Assembly: GCF_024139115.2 (NCBI RefSeq)
Contig: NC_085141.1
Span: 392,384,632 to 392,448,631, forward strand
Direction of reading: 5' to 3'
DNA length: 64,000 nt
From: Armigeres subalbatus
Taxonomy: Eukaryota; Arthropoda; Insecta; Diptera; Culicidae
Under the pieces are notes generated by a model that saw nothing but the letters and a program-made list of their open reading frames with translations, searched no databases and was not told the origin of the DNA. Made by a program: the position numbers and the translations under genes. This document shows, piece by piece, positions 21,066-31,995 of this stretch (its first letter is position 1; the number at the start of each line of letters is the position of its first letter).

Positions 21066-21520
21066 CCTGTCGTATCCTAACGGAACTATCAATTCTATAC
21101 TTTCGCCTCTAATTCTATCATGAACATGTACGTCTAAGTTTGGAAGATGATATTAGCATTTCCATATCACTCTCAGTTAAGGTTTACAGATACGTAGAAG
21201 CTAAAACCAACACACCAATTTCCTGATTTCTGATTCAGCAAAATGAATGGCTGTTGCATCCAGCAAATTCTGATTTACGCTGGGGTCGCTTTTTACGCGG
21301 ATTTTGGGATTTTCGCAATTTTCCAAAAGGTCTTGAAATCACGTTAAAATTGTAGAAAATTGATTTTTGAAGGATTTTTGCAAAAATCGTTTTTACGCGG
21401 ACTTCAGATTTTAGGCGGTCTTTTTAAAGGGAAATTTAAGGATGTATTTAATGGAGGTAAGATGCTGGGTCATTAGAGCGAAGGCCGTCAGTTCCGAAGG
21501 CCATTTGGCCACAGCCGTTA
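21066..21520. other. Non-coding; ACGCGG-type dispersed repeat
   Basis: Bases 21270-21430 repeat TTTTTACGCGGA with GATTTT and TTTTGC runs. Similar ACGCGG/TTTTTACGCG words recur at about 27400-27530 and 51620-51800, so this looks like a dispersed mosquito repeat. No coding potential. Confidence 0.45.
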
Positions 21521-22917
21521 GGCCGAATGAGAAGTGAGAATGGAGAAGTGAGAAGGGAGAAGTGAGAAATTAGGAGTATTATGTGAGATGTGGGAAGTGA
21601 GAAGCAAGAAGGGAGAAGTGAGGGAGGAGAAGTAAGAAATAAGAAGTAAGAAGTGAGAAGCGAGAAGTGAGAATCGAGAAGTGAGAGAGTGAGAAGTAAG
21701 AAGTGAGAAGTGAGATGTGAGAGCTGACACGAGAGAATTGAGAAATGAGAAATAATATGTGAGATGTGAGAAGTGATAAGTGAGAAATAAGAAGTGATAT
21801 GTGAGATGTGAGAAGCAAGAAGGGAGAAGTGAGGAGTGTGAAGTGAGAAGTGAGAAGCGAGAAAGGAGAAATGAGAAGTGAGAAGTGAGAAGTGAGAGGC
21901 GAGAAGTGAATAGTGAGAAGTGAGTAATGAGATAAAGATGTGAGAAGGGAGAAGTTAGAAGCGAGAAGTGATAAGTGAGAAGCGGAAAGTGAGAAGCGAT
22001 AAGTGAGAAGTAACAAATGAGAAATTAGATACGATAAGTAAGATTTAAGATGTGAGAAGAATGCAGCGAGAAGAGAGAAGTAGAATGTACGAAGTAGAAA
22101 ATTATATGTGAATTTTAGTAGTGTAAAGTGAGAAGTGAGGAGGACGAAGTGAATAGTGAGAAGTGAGAAATGCGTGGTGTGAGACGAGAAGCGAGAAGTG
22201 CAAAGTGGATAAGGAGTAAGATGTGCGAAGTGAGAAGTAAAAAGTGAGCAATAGGAAGGGAGAAATGAGAAGTGAGAAAACGGTAGCGAGAAGTGAAATG
22301 TGATATTTGGGAAGTGTGTAGTAAGGAATAATATGCGAGTAGTGAGAAGTAAAAGGTGAGCCGTGGAATGTGATTTTTGAAAAGTGAAAAGTGAGAAGTA
22401 AATAGTGAAAAGTGAGATGCAAGAAGTCAGAGGTGAAGTGAGAAGTAATATGTAAAATGTGAGATGTAAGAAGTGAGAAACAAAAAGGGAGAAGTGAGAA
22501 GTAAGAAGTGAGAAGCGAGAAGTATTAAATGAGAAATGAAATATTTAGAAGTAAATAGTGAGAAGTGTGAAATGAGAAATGAGATTGAAAAGTGAGAAAT
22601 ACAATACGAGAAGTGAGATGTAAGATGTGAGAAGTGAGAAGCGATAAGTGAGAAATAAGAAGCCAGAATTTAATGGAGAGAACTGAATTGTGAGAAGTGA
22701 AGAGGACAAATTGAAAGTACTTATATGTGAAAAGTGAAGGCAAGAAGGATGAAGTTAGAAGGAAGAAGTGTGGAGTGTGAAGTGAGAAGTGAAAAGCGAG
22801 AAGTGGGAAATCAGAAGTGAGAAGTGAGGAACGAGAAGTGAGAAATGAGGGGCAAGAAGCGAATATATGTGATATGTGAAAAGTGAGAGGTGAGAAGTGA
22901 GAAACAAAAAGTGATAA
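21521..22917. repeat. GAGAAGTGAG satellite array, left block
   Basis: About 1.4 kb of degenerate GAGAAGTGAGAA words, with frequent variants (GATGTGAG, AAGCGAGAAG, GTAAGAAG). A few 17-bp-type GGCCGAA words flank its left edge (21495-21530). The minus strand gives Ser/Leu/His/Phe-rich open frames that only reflect the repeat. Confidence 0.9.
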
Positions 22918-23075
22918 GGGTTCTTACTAAAATTACGTAGCATTAAATTTGGTGATTTTGGACCCCCACGCTCCCCCTCGAAACACTTTTTTTATGAAAG
23001 GTTTAATTTTGGATCGTAACGCTCGGCTTGACCACCTCACTCCCCCTCCAGCGTTACGTAATTTTTGAAAGGCCC
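22918..23075. mobile_element. 158-bp MITE, TAA target (PIF/Harbinger-type)
   Basis: The segment interrupts the satellite. TAA lies on each side (22915-22917, 23076-23078). Ends start GGGTTCTTACTAAAATTACG and, on the other strand, GGGCCTTTCAAAAATTACG. The interior is rich in CCCCC and CGTAACGC. The 3-bp TAA duplication and GGG ends suit PIF/Harbinger-type MITEs (inference). No coding capacity. Confidence 0.65.
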
Positions 23076-23440
23076 TAAGTGAGAGCCGGAAAATGAGAAG
23101 CTACAAGTGAGAAGTGAAATTTAGAAGTGAGAAGTGAGAAATTCGATAGGAGAAGTGAGATTTAAAATGTGAGAAGTGTGAAGTGAGAAACGAGAAGTTA
23201 TAAGTGAGAAACGAGAAGTGATAAGCGAGAGCCAAGAAGGGATTGGGGAGAAGTGAGTTGTGAGAAGTGAGATATGAGATATGAGAAGTGAGGAGTGTGA
23301 AATATGTGCAATATGTGATATTTGAGAAGTTAGAAGGGAGAAGTGAGGTGTGTGTTGTGAGAAGTGAGAGGCAAAGAGTTGGGGAGTTGGGGATAGTTGT
23401 GATGAAGATGGGAGATGTGAGAAGGGGGAAGTGTACCACG
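23076..23440. repeat. GAGAAGTGAG satellite array, right block
   Basis: Continuation of the array after the MITE, with the same degenerate words, fading into GTGTGTTGTGAG and GGGGAGTTGGGG variants at 23350-23440. Confidence 0.85.
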
Positions 23441-23894
23441 CGAATTGAACGTCACACGTTTCATTGCAATTGCTTGGATTGCAATCGTGACGTCATGCTC
23501 GTTTGGCTACACTAATAGAGAGTTCGTTTGGCTACACTTGTCTTCGCCTCAGTTCGTCTATAGAACCTATAGTGTCTATAATCTAGACTTTGTATTTGAA
23601 TTTATATTTATTATTCTTTTTAGTCTTTAGTTATAGTCTTGATGAAGTAATATATGATATATGGTGGGGAAAAGCCTACTTGAACCAGCCACATTTTGCC
23701 GAGTTCGAGATGGCGCAAAAACCCCACATCTTTCTAAAAAGCATAACAGGACATGTAAAGTTTACAAATTGACTTATAGAATAAGGTAAAATCTAGAACT
23801 GGATACAAAACTACTCATAATACAGCATCAAAGAGGAAGCCAGTGAGATTCAAGGTCATTGATCTCGATCCAGTAATTCATGCTGAATTCGATT
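23441..23894. other. No gene recognised
   Basis: AT-rich. The word GTTTGGCTACACT occurs twice (near 23500 and 23527). Otherwise nothing recognisable. Confidence 0.4.
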
Positions 23895-26110
23895 ACTGAA
23901 TGTAGATTATGTGATGCCGTTGAAGTCGTAGAGTGAGTAAAATTCGTTGAAACGCGCGGACATAGATCGGATCGTATCATGTATCCCATAGGTGACGAAA
24001 CGAAAGTCTAGGTGAAGGAAGTTTCTAGAGCGCAGAGTCCGTGCTGGAGCGTAGATTCCCAGTTGACCCAGTATTGCGGGACTATCGATATCTCCAATCA
24101 AAACTTTAGCGGGGAAAGTCGCCTGCTTTCAAGGGTATCGAGGCCTAGCAGTCGATACCTGTCGGCATATGGAGGAAGAGTTTCCGGGTTATTCCATGGG
24201 AGAAACCGTAGGGTGTAGCGTACGAATTTTCGGTGGACGAATTCCAGTCTTGTTATCCAAACAGAATGAAATGGGCACCACACAATCATGCCAAATTCTA
24301 GTATGGATCGAACGAGCGCGCAATATAATGCTTTCAGACACAATGGATCACGGAATTCTTCGGCAATTTTAAACATAAATCCCAACTGTCTATTTGCTCT
24401 AGCGATGATGTCCGAATAGTGCTGCTTGAATGTAAGATCAGCATCGAGGGTACCGTAATCCGGGGTATCATTGATCAATTTTTTCAATGTTTTGTAAATA
24501 TTTCCTCCGTAAATTAAATGATTGCTTTTTTCATATTTTTTAAAACGAGTACTGCTACGTGTAGAACGTTTGAGGCTATTGTTCTTGATTATTTGATAAT
24601 TACAAAAATTGTTTTAAAAAATCTGTTTTGTCTAGTTTTTCGAATTTCCAATTTGGGGTAACTTTGATCATCAAACATTTCACTTTGTTACGTCTATAAA
24701 GCTAGCGTTTGTAAACGCCTTAAGGTAGGCAATTACTTTTGAAATCCTTATACTGAGGCGAAGCGTATTGATTGTTTCGAGTAAGGCATCATGACCGCTA
24801 GGTGAATTATCTGGTTTTTCAACAATAAAAATCAAAATTTTGAAACAAAAAATATGGATAAACAAAGAAAATAAGATTACTTATCACCCAATTGTAGGTA
24901 CGATCTCAATTTTTTGTTATTATGCTTGTTTTGAGTGCTTTTTGGCAGCTTACTGTGAGTTAACAAAATGATGTTGATTTTATTTTTCAAACTATGGCAA
25001 AAATTAAATGCAAATTCTAGTGGAGATTATATTATTCGGTAGCAAATTTAGTCAAGATTAAAATACCTAACTCATAATAAGTAATCATAATAACAGAAAG
25101 TAATACTTTATTCATCTTTTGAAAATGGTTCAACTGATCAATGTTACCCCGCTGATCAATGTTCCCCCGGATTACGGTAATCCCCAGATCCTGGACACTG
25201 TGCGCACGAAGGAGAAGTTGATTGTTCATAGTATATCCAAATAAAATTGGATTCTTGTTGCGATGGTATGTGATGACACTACATTTATGCACATTTATCG
25301 TAGAAAAATTAATGGAGCACTAGTTCTCAAAGCTACTAAATAGATTCTGGAGATGCATACAGTCAATAACAGGGCGTACTATGGCGTACATTTTTACATC
25401 ATTGGCATAGAACGTATGGAACTGTGGCGGGAGAATCAATGCAACGTCGTTCAAGAACAAAGTAAACAGCAAAGATCCTAGGTTGCTTCCTTATGGGACG
25501 CCGGAATTGTTAGTAAAGTGATTAGATTCAGCTGAATCAATTCGCACGCAAAGCTCTCTGTTCACATGGTAAGATTCGAACCATCTGTTTAACACATTTG
25601 ATACGCCCAGTTTGTTGAGTTTCGCAATTAGGATTCCGTGGTCCACACGGTCAAAAGCGGCTTTTAAGTCGACTTGAGCTCCATGTTCCATGCTCCGTAA
25701 ACATGACGAAATGAACGATACAAGGTTCGTACAGATAGATCTCTTCGGATGAAAGTCATGTTGGTCTAGAGATATGTTAGTTTTACATGCTGCAAATAGC
25801 GCATTGTTGAGAGCATCTCAAATACTTTTGAACACGCGCAAAGAGAAGTGATCCCACGGTAGTTTTCTGCTTTTTTCGGCGTTTTCGGCTTTTTTATGAA
25901 TCGGGAACAAGTATGAAAATTTCCATTCTTCGGGAAAAATGTGTTGCCTCAGGGATAGGTTGAAAATATTTGTTAGATCTCAAGAGCACTTGAAGGGATT
26001 CCATCTGGTCCTGAAGCGTAGGAAAATTTAAGCTTCTCAATGGCAAATCTAACTTGTTCCGGAGTTGTTGTGAGAGCGTCTTTGCGATTTGGGTACCCTG
26101 TTTTGACCAC
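23895..26110 (-). pseudogene. Jockey/CR1-type reverse transcriptase remnant, split by a DNA element
   Basis: From upstream on the minus strand: HIFPEEWKFSYLFPIHKKAE (about 25930), HDFHPKRS, then EHGAQVDLKAAFDRVDHGIL (25491-25691), NNSGVP followed by a stop where Gln is expected, GSNLGSLLFTLFLNDV, and the catalytic box FYANDVKMY (YADD changed to YAND) near 25400. Next comes NNQLLLRAHSVQDLGI (to 25180), an insertion at 24453-25177, then TLDADLTFKQHYSDI, LYCALVRSILEFGMIVWCP and FVRYTLRFLPWNNPE. No RNase H follows, which favours Jockey or CR1 over I or LOA. 5'-truncated and inactive. Confidence 0.8.
24453..25177. mobile_element. 725-bp TIR element with TA target duplication
   Basis: Ends: CCGTAATCCGGGGTATCATT at 24453 and, on the other strand, CCGTAATCCGGGGGAACATT from 25177, both running on to TGATCA. 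TA flanks each side (24451-24452, 25178-25179). Removing it plus one TA rejoins the RT frame as QDLGITLDADLTF. Near the right end the ATTGATCAG-CGGGG phrase is repeated. No transposase is present. The TA target suggests a Tc1/mariner-type or similar MITE. Confidence 0.8.
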
Positions 26111-26118
26111 TACCCGGG

Positions 26119-26891
26119 ATGCTGGTGGTCGTCAAGCAACTCGATAACATTATCGAGTGCTTAAGCGGAAGGCAGAACATCAGTAAGCAACTGAAACAGA
26201 ACCGGCTGGTGCACCATCATGCTGTTCGAGTCGTAAGACAAGAACAGAACGCCTTTATTAGTCATCCGGAGGAAGCGGGAAGGCCGACAAAGGTGCCACA
26301 ACCGAGGTGTTCTCTTTCCTTGGAAGAGCGACTATGGCCGAAGAGGCGATTGATTTCTCCCTGACGGCCGATGAGGAAAAGACTGCACCTAACCAAAAAC
26401 GGCGAACCGGCGAAGGTACTCAGAGAAATGCCAAACAGTAGGCGACGATAAAGGCTAAATGTCGTCTTAACGGGGGAGAGGGCGACCAGAAAAGCGAAAG
26501 GGACCGAAAATCCTTGGCAGCTGGTCAGTAGCTCAAAGCGGAAGTCGAGCGTATCTTGACCCGCAAAGAAAGTTATGGACAGAGTAGAAGCTTTGTTGGT
26601 GAAAACTGATAAGGATAAGACGCCGATGCAGGCGAACGAAAAGCTTTCGGCACTGGAACAGGACGCGTGAAGCGTCAGACGCACCAAGTCCGGTGAAATG
26701 ATTTTGGTACTGAAACGTGGAGCCCAGGCTACCAGGACGACTGGCCCAAGAGATCTTGGGTGACGATGCCGAGGTGAGGTCGTTGGAGACGGGAGTGACC
26801 TTCCAGTGCAAGCAACAGGACAAGGTCACGAACGCGGACGAGGTCAGAAGGCAGTACGGTACAAAGGCCGTCGATTTGGCACGCAGGTAGC
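26119..26891 (+). pseudogene. Probable R1/LOA-type gag (ORF1) remnant
   Basis: The first frame (26119-26364) has LDNIIECLSGRQNISKQLKQ and VRQEQNAF, like the helical start of such gag proteins. The last 200 bp (about 26680-26890) give KSGEMILVLKRGAQATR, DDAEVRSLETGVTFQCKQQD and NADEVRRQYG, ending in TAG at 26888-26890. A one-base shift near 26760 and earlier stops break it. No zinc knuckles or RT follow; a Feilai fragment follows. The family call rests on remembered gag patterns. Confidence 0.5.
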
Positions 26892-26924
26892 CTAGCCTAG
26901 ATCATAAAGTGATGGAAGTTGAAG

Positions 26925-27013
26925 TCGGCTAGTACCGGGAATCGAACCAGCCACCATCAGCATGGTCTTGTTTTGTAGCTGCGCATCTTATCGCACGGTT
27001 GAGGAGGGCCCAC
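26925..27013 (-). mobile_element. Feilai-like SINE, 5' fragment
   Basis: On the minus strand: GGGCCCTCCTCAACCGTGCG, CTACAAAACAAGACCATGCTG, box B GGTTCGATTCCCGGTACTAG. This is the tRNA-related head of the same family as 47075-47360; the body is missing. Confidence 0.7.
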
Positions 27014-28034
27014 AAGGCCTTACTCCAGGAATTTCTTGAATGGTTAAAAATCTATGCTTTGTACTAATTCTATTCTAAGTACTACACGGAGTATGCACCA
27101 TATTTGAAACATGTAGATAGACCTTTGGTTACGCGTGAAAATCGCAAAAAAACGATTTTTGATTAAAAGTAGTTGATCGCGCAAGTGGTTGGGATTGACA
27201 TTTCTTCTCCGGATTAAAACGTTTAATTACGGTTACATTTTTATTGAACAAAAAATACACTGTGTGATGTTCTACGTTGTGTTGAGTACTGATGGGCTAT
27301 GCCTATGGTTACAACAAATATGGTAAAATAGTGATGATAGCATTTAGAGCTCAGCACCGGCGACCATATTGATTGTTTTTGCACGAACAGTAGTTTTTAA
27401 GCGGATTATGATATTTTCGCAGATTTTTTCAAAAGTTTTTACGTGTTTTTTTGAAAAGCTTAGGAAACACGTAAAAACCACAGTTTACACGGAACGTATC
27501 CCCCGCGTATAAACCGACTCCAATGTTCTGGAAAACCAGAAACCTAATAATGCTTTACTGATAGCTTAGTAAGGGACCTAATCTGTTAAAATATGACATC
27601 TTGACAAATCTCTTTCGCTAAGAAGAAAATCACACGTTTGCGGAAATCGTAGTCGCAGATCTTTTTGATTAAAAGTGCACACTTTCAAAATTTCTGTTAT
27701 AACACCGCTGAAAATAAACAATAATCAAGATAGTATTTTACCATTGAGCCATTACGCTTTTTGCCGAAATATCTACATCAATAAAATTCACTTTTAAATA
27801 TTGAACTCTGGGTTTTATCTATAAAAGCATTAAATAAAATATGTATCCAATAATGAGCGGTTTTTCTTCTTCTTCTCCAAAAATTTCTACATATTTGAAA
27901 TTCCTGATTTTGTAGTAATGATTTGTCATTTTTGGTTTTCTATTAATCAGCACATTCCATTCCGCTGGAAGCATTGCTGATTTTGCAGCACAGCAAAATT
28001 TAACAAAATTTTGCTGAATTACAGCGAAATAAAA
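27014..28034. other. No gene recognised; ACGCGG-type words
   Basis: AT-rich DNA. Bases 27400-27530 carry TTTTTACG, AAACACGTAAAAAC and CCCGCGTATAAACC words similar to 21270-21430. No coding signal. Confidence 0.4.
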
Positions 28035-28206
28035 TTAGTGTGAACGAAAGCAACGTCCATTTGCTAGATCTCCACTATTTCAGAACGTTTCTCCTGGGCT
28101 TACGATTTGGTACGGATGAGTTTCGCAAAAAATGTATCTTTTATCGGCTTTCGAGACTTTGACGAAAAGACGCAAATGGCTGCCTTAACTCTACGAAGAC
28201 GTTTTG
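28035..28206 (+). repeat. RTE 3'-tail fragment
   Basis: CAACGTCCATTTGCTAGA, CAGAACGTTTCTCCTG, GGTACGGATGAGTTT, CGAGACTTTGACGAAAAGACG and CTGCCTTAACTCTA align with the reverse complement of 50665-50835, the 3' end of RTE copy B. It is therefore a severely 5'-truncated RTE insertion on the plus strand. Confidence 0.7.
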
Positions 28207-31200
28207 ATGGAAAGATGCATCTGTAAAAAATACAAAATGGAAAAATTAAATGATACGGTTATCGGCAACACTGGAGCTCACAGAAGATTCTACGAGCTGC
28301 ATCTTTTCCATTCCCGCTCTGCAGGCTTCACAAGTTTGCGCCGATCCGAAATCTAATGCCACAGCACCGACCGTTGTTCGTCCGCTTTTCATGTTGAGCA
28401 GGTTGTACACATTTTCACAATACGACATCATCCTCATATCATTCCATTTTCTGCTGGCGCAGTGGTTTGATTTGGTTGAAGGCAGAACGGTCCGACTGCA
28501 CTGCTGCTGCTACGGCTCCACTATTATTACCGTGGTAGCAGCTAGATGCAACCGTTGCCCTTATACTTATTCCGGATCTGAGAGCCGAAGAATATGAAGC
28601 CAGGAAATGGAAAACATCCTGTCTCGTTCGTTTTGCAATCCTATATTGCAATTGGAAATCGTGCAGCAGGTGAGCTGAATCGTACTCGTGCTAGAGCGTG
28701 GCGAATGTGTCGTTAATAATATTTCCCTCTACCTGGCTACGGTAAAATGGATGTGAATGGGCTCTTCACTGAGAAACGGTGCGATGGTGATGGAGATTCT
28801 TCTATAACGGCTCACTGCATCCGAAAGCAAAGTTTGGGAGTTGCATAAAAATTATTGAATGGGATTTTTCTCCTAAATATATTCCACTAGATCCTGCTCG
28901 AATGCCCGAAGGGTTGTTATTCACAAAAACAATATTTATTTTAAGTATTCTGATCTCTTTCAGGACTTTTTAGTTTTCTTGCAAAGATGTTCACTCGTTG
29001 GAATAGTTCAAATGTTAAATGCTAAACAAATTGTATTGTCGCACTTTAATTCATTTCCGATGAAGATATTCTGGTTTTCATAGAGCCTCACCAAATGTTG
29101 TTCTTGTCATGATTTTGTTATTCTACAACTGAAATCACCCATATTCAAATTTAAGCACTGCTGAGCTCAAGGTGAATTGAAAGCATAAGATCCGTCAGTA
29201 TTGAAAATGTAAATATGATCTTAGCTAACATTTTCTAATGCAGTTAGAAAATTAAAAAACGACGAATTTGGATAAAAATCTGCGGGATTTGTCCTCTGTA
29301 ATTATTATTTTTTTCGATTGCTGATTTCTGATTCCAGATGAATGTCCGCTCAATCTGACTGCGAAGAGTAATCAGTGATATTCATAATTGAATCATTTGT
29401 TTGAGAAACTGCATATATCCATTTTACACAATTTCGAGAAAACAACAAAGCACTATTTTTGAACAAATTGGCACCGAATCTTCCGATTTATTCAATACTG
29501 ATCAATAGTTTTAGGCATAACTCAACACCCTGGGGCACTTCCAGTTCGAAAACTGCAAGAAGTACTCTTCAAAGTGCATGTTCAAACGTAGTTCCTCAAA
29601 CAATCGAAAAAAAAAATCATACATTTCCGAACAAAACATTTTTTTTCGTATTTTTTGCCAGAATACGTATTTTTGGACCATGGACCATGTTTAAAAATAG
29701 TTGTATATTAGCCTCATTAGGATGTGATAAAACGATTACTTCTGGATAACAAATTTCAAAATTCAATTCAAGCGCATCATAATATGACGTTTATATTACG
29801 TATGTACAGGACCGTCTTGTGCATGACTGTTTTCCTCTTCGAATAACGAAATAATGATACAAATGGCCCATCATCACGCCTTCTACGGCAACACTGATAT
29901 TTAGTATTCAAAGCCATATTCCAGCCTTTGATTAAAGTGGAACAAATGTTCAGATCAATGTTCACATCCAACCTTCCTTTTCACATAATCATAAAATTAA
30001 GCGGAAAATCGACCCTCATTTAAGAAGAACGAACCGAAAATTCCTCAGCGCTTCCGAAGACACACCCACACTCCGGGGAAGAACCGCCTTATCCTTTCAG
30101 TTCTCATTCATCGCCATAAAGCGTCGTTTGCCATCACGTCATATCACTTCTGCTTTCCCGGGAAAAGTTTTATGATTTTCGACACAATAGATTTCCATGG
30201 ACGGGTCGCCTGGTTCCCAAAGCCAGACGAGTCTGCTTGATTCCATTGCGCCTAAAGACCATGCTTCCCATAAAAAAGATAAACGAACATAAAAAGGGCA
30301 ATCGAGCATATTCTTTTCCAGCATCTCTAATTTGCACGGCGTACCATTCCAATACAGCAAATTTACACCCGGCAAATGTGGATGGAGGAAAGCGATCAGA
30401 GACTGAATGCGCTAATAGGGGGAATCGAGTTAAAAGGTGCTGGTGAGCAAAACGGGCCAACACATGTTCATACTAAAAGCTACTAACAGTACTATTGGGC
30501 CCTACCGAAGGATAGTAGCTTTATCCAATACATTTTTCAAAATCGAGCTTTCAAACACAGTGTCCACGGGGACCGGGAAATTAGGTAAGCAGTTTAGAGT
30601 TCTTACTGCTCTTGTTTAGGTCCTTACTACGATGTATTCCGTTATATAAATTTTGGTTTCCACCAAATCAACACTCCAGAACGTGTTCTGTTGACCTGTT
30701 GTATTTTAAACAACGCTGGCAAAAAAAACAGCAAAAACGAGCCTGCTTGAGCGATCCGGGACCGCACTCGTGTTGAAGGGCTAACTTCAGTTTGAAAAAA
30801 TTGACTGTCAAGGAAAATAAAATATTTTTGGCCTCTGATTTTATCACGCCGTCGTGATGCCACTCCACACAAAACACGGAAAAAAGTCTTTTCAATCATT
30901 TTTTGTAAACCGATTTTATTGTAACAAAGCTTATTCGATGCGGAGCATTGATACACTGTTTGTTGTAGAAAATGAGCCAGGTCGTGCAACGATTCCAAAA
31001 TTGTAACCAAAATGGTGATCCGGGGAATACTGGGCTTAACCTTTCCGTCCTTGACGTCTGTTTTAAACGGCTTTCGAAAATAAAAACTGTTGTAAAAACC
31101 ACATTTCTTGACCGATTCCTTCGCAACAAGTTGCATTCGACACGGATGGATCCCAATGTTCAATTCAATTTTAATTATTCCAGCAAATTTAAGTCAAAAC

Positions 31201-31690
31201 AGGAAATCATGAAGTTTGAAATGTCACACGATTTATTTTGACCACTATTTTGGCCACTTTTTCCACAAATTCCAATAATTTTTCCATGAGCTCGTAGCAA
31301 GTGAAGAGGTATAATCGGCTTACTGTGGGCGTGTGACTGCATCCGCACTTCCTTCCTACCTCCAATGACCGTGAGGACGTGGCCGGCGCCGTAATTAACC
31401 ATTTAAAAGTTTAAAGCTCTTGGACTATACACATTGAGGTTGGCATGCTCCATCCATTGGTTACCCGTTCAATTACGATTGTTCTGATCAATCACGGAGT
31501 AGTAACTATGGAATGAACGTCCAAAGCTCGAACTCAAGAGCCCACACGAAAGCTCTGCTTTTCAAATATTCTGGAGTTGAGACCAGCCAGTCTCTCAGGT
31601 CAGCTTATCCTGGTATCAAATCGGAAGCAACCCAGCATTTCCCAACTGTCTCTAGAGCCTTGGGATTTTTTTTCCCCCTGCTTTCTTCAT
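28207..31690. other. No gene recognised
   Basis: Nearly 3.5 kb without a recognisable domain, repeat end or RNA. The longest open frame is 173 codons on the minus strand (30642-31163); its sequence shows no motif I know. Confidence 0.45.
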
Positions 31691-31772
31691 TCTACTCCGT
31701 TCTTCCTTTTTCCTTTCTTCCTTCTCATTTCTTACTTCGCTCATTCCGCTTCTCACTTCTCATTACCCACTT
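31680..31772. repeat. GAGAAGTGAG-type satellite, left flank of the Juan-like element
   Basis: Pyrimidine-strand words (TTCTCATTTCTTAC, CCGCTTCTCACTTCTCATTAC) end in the target copy TCATTACCCACTT (31760-31772). The same satellite continues at 36298 beyond the inserted element. Confidence 0.75.
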
Positions 31773-31995
31773 TTTTTTTTTAGCTAATTTTATTTGCTAA
31801 TTATCTAATACATGCATTCATCTCTTAGACTAGGTGTTCCGTGTTTTCTTAGCACTATCATCCTTATTTGCTATGTTATATTTTTAGTTATTATTAATAC
31901 ATTTCAATTGCCTCTGGCATTTTTTTCCTCTGGTTGAATTGAACCATGTAGGAATTACAATGTTTTCAACTTAAACTAAACTTAACCTATTTATA

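Noticed and set aside
20900..21500. Second (5') Penelope terminal repeat
   Set aside because: Only a GATACGTAG word near 21190 was seen; none of the ordered boxes of the terminal region are present.
21518..23439. Ser/Leu/Phe/His-rich open frames of up to 145 codons on the minus strand
   Set aside because: They follow the GAGAAGTGAG satellite exactly and have no independent coding signal.
28246..28651. Possible exon on either strand (115 codons plus, 63 and 70 codons minus)
   Set aside because: Both strands are open over the same stretch and no domain or splice context could be recognised.
30642..31163. 173-codon minus-strand open frame
   Set aside because: Longest unexplained frame, but no motif, no homologous segment in the window, no codon evidence and overlapping frames on both strands. 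A protein search would decide.
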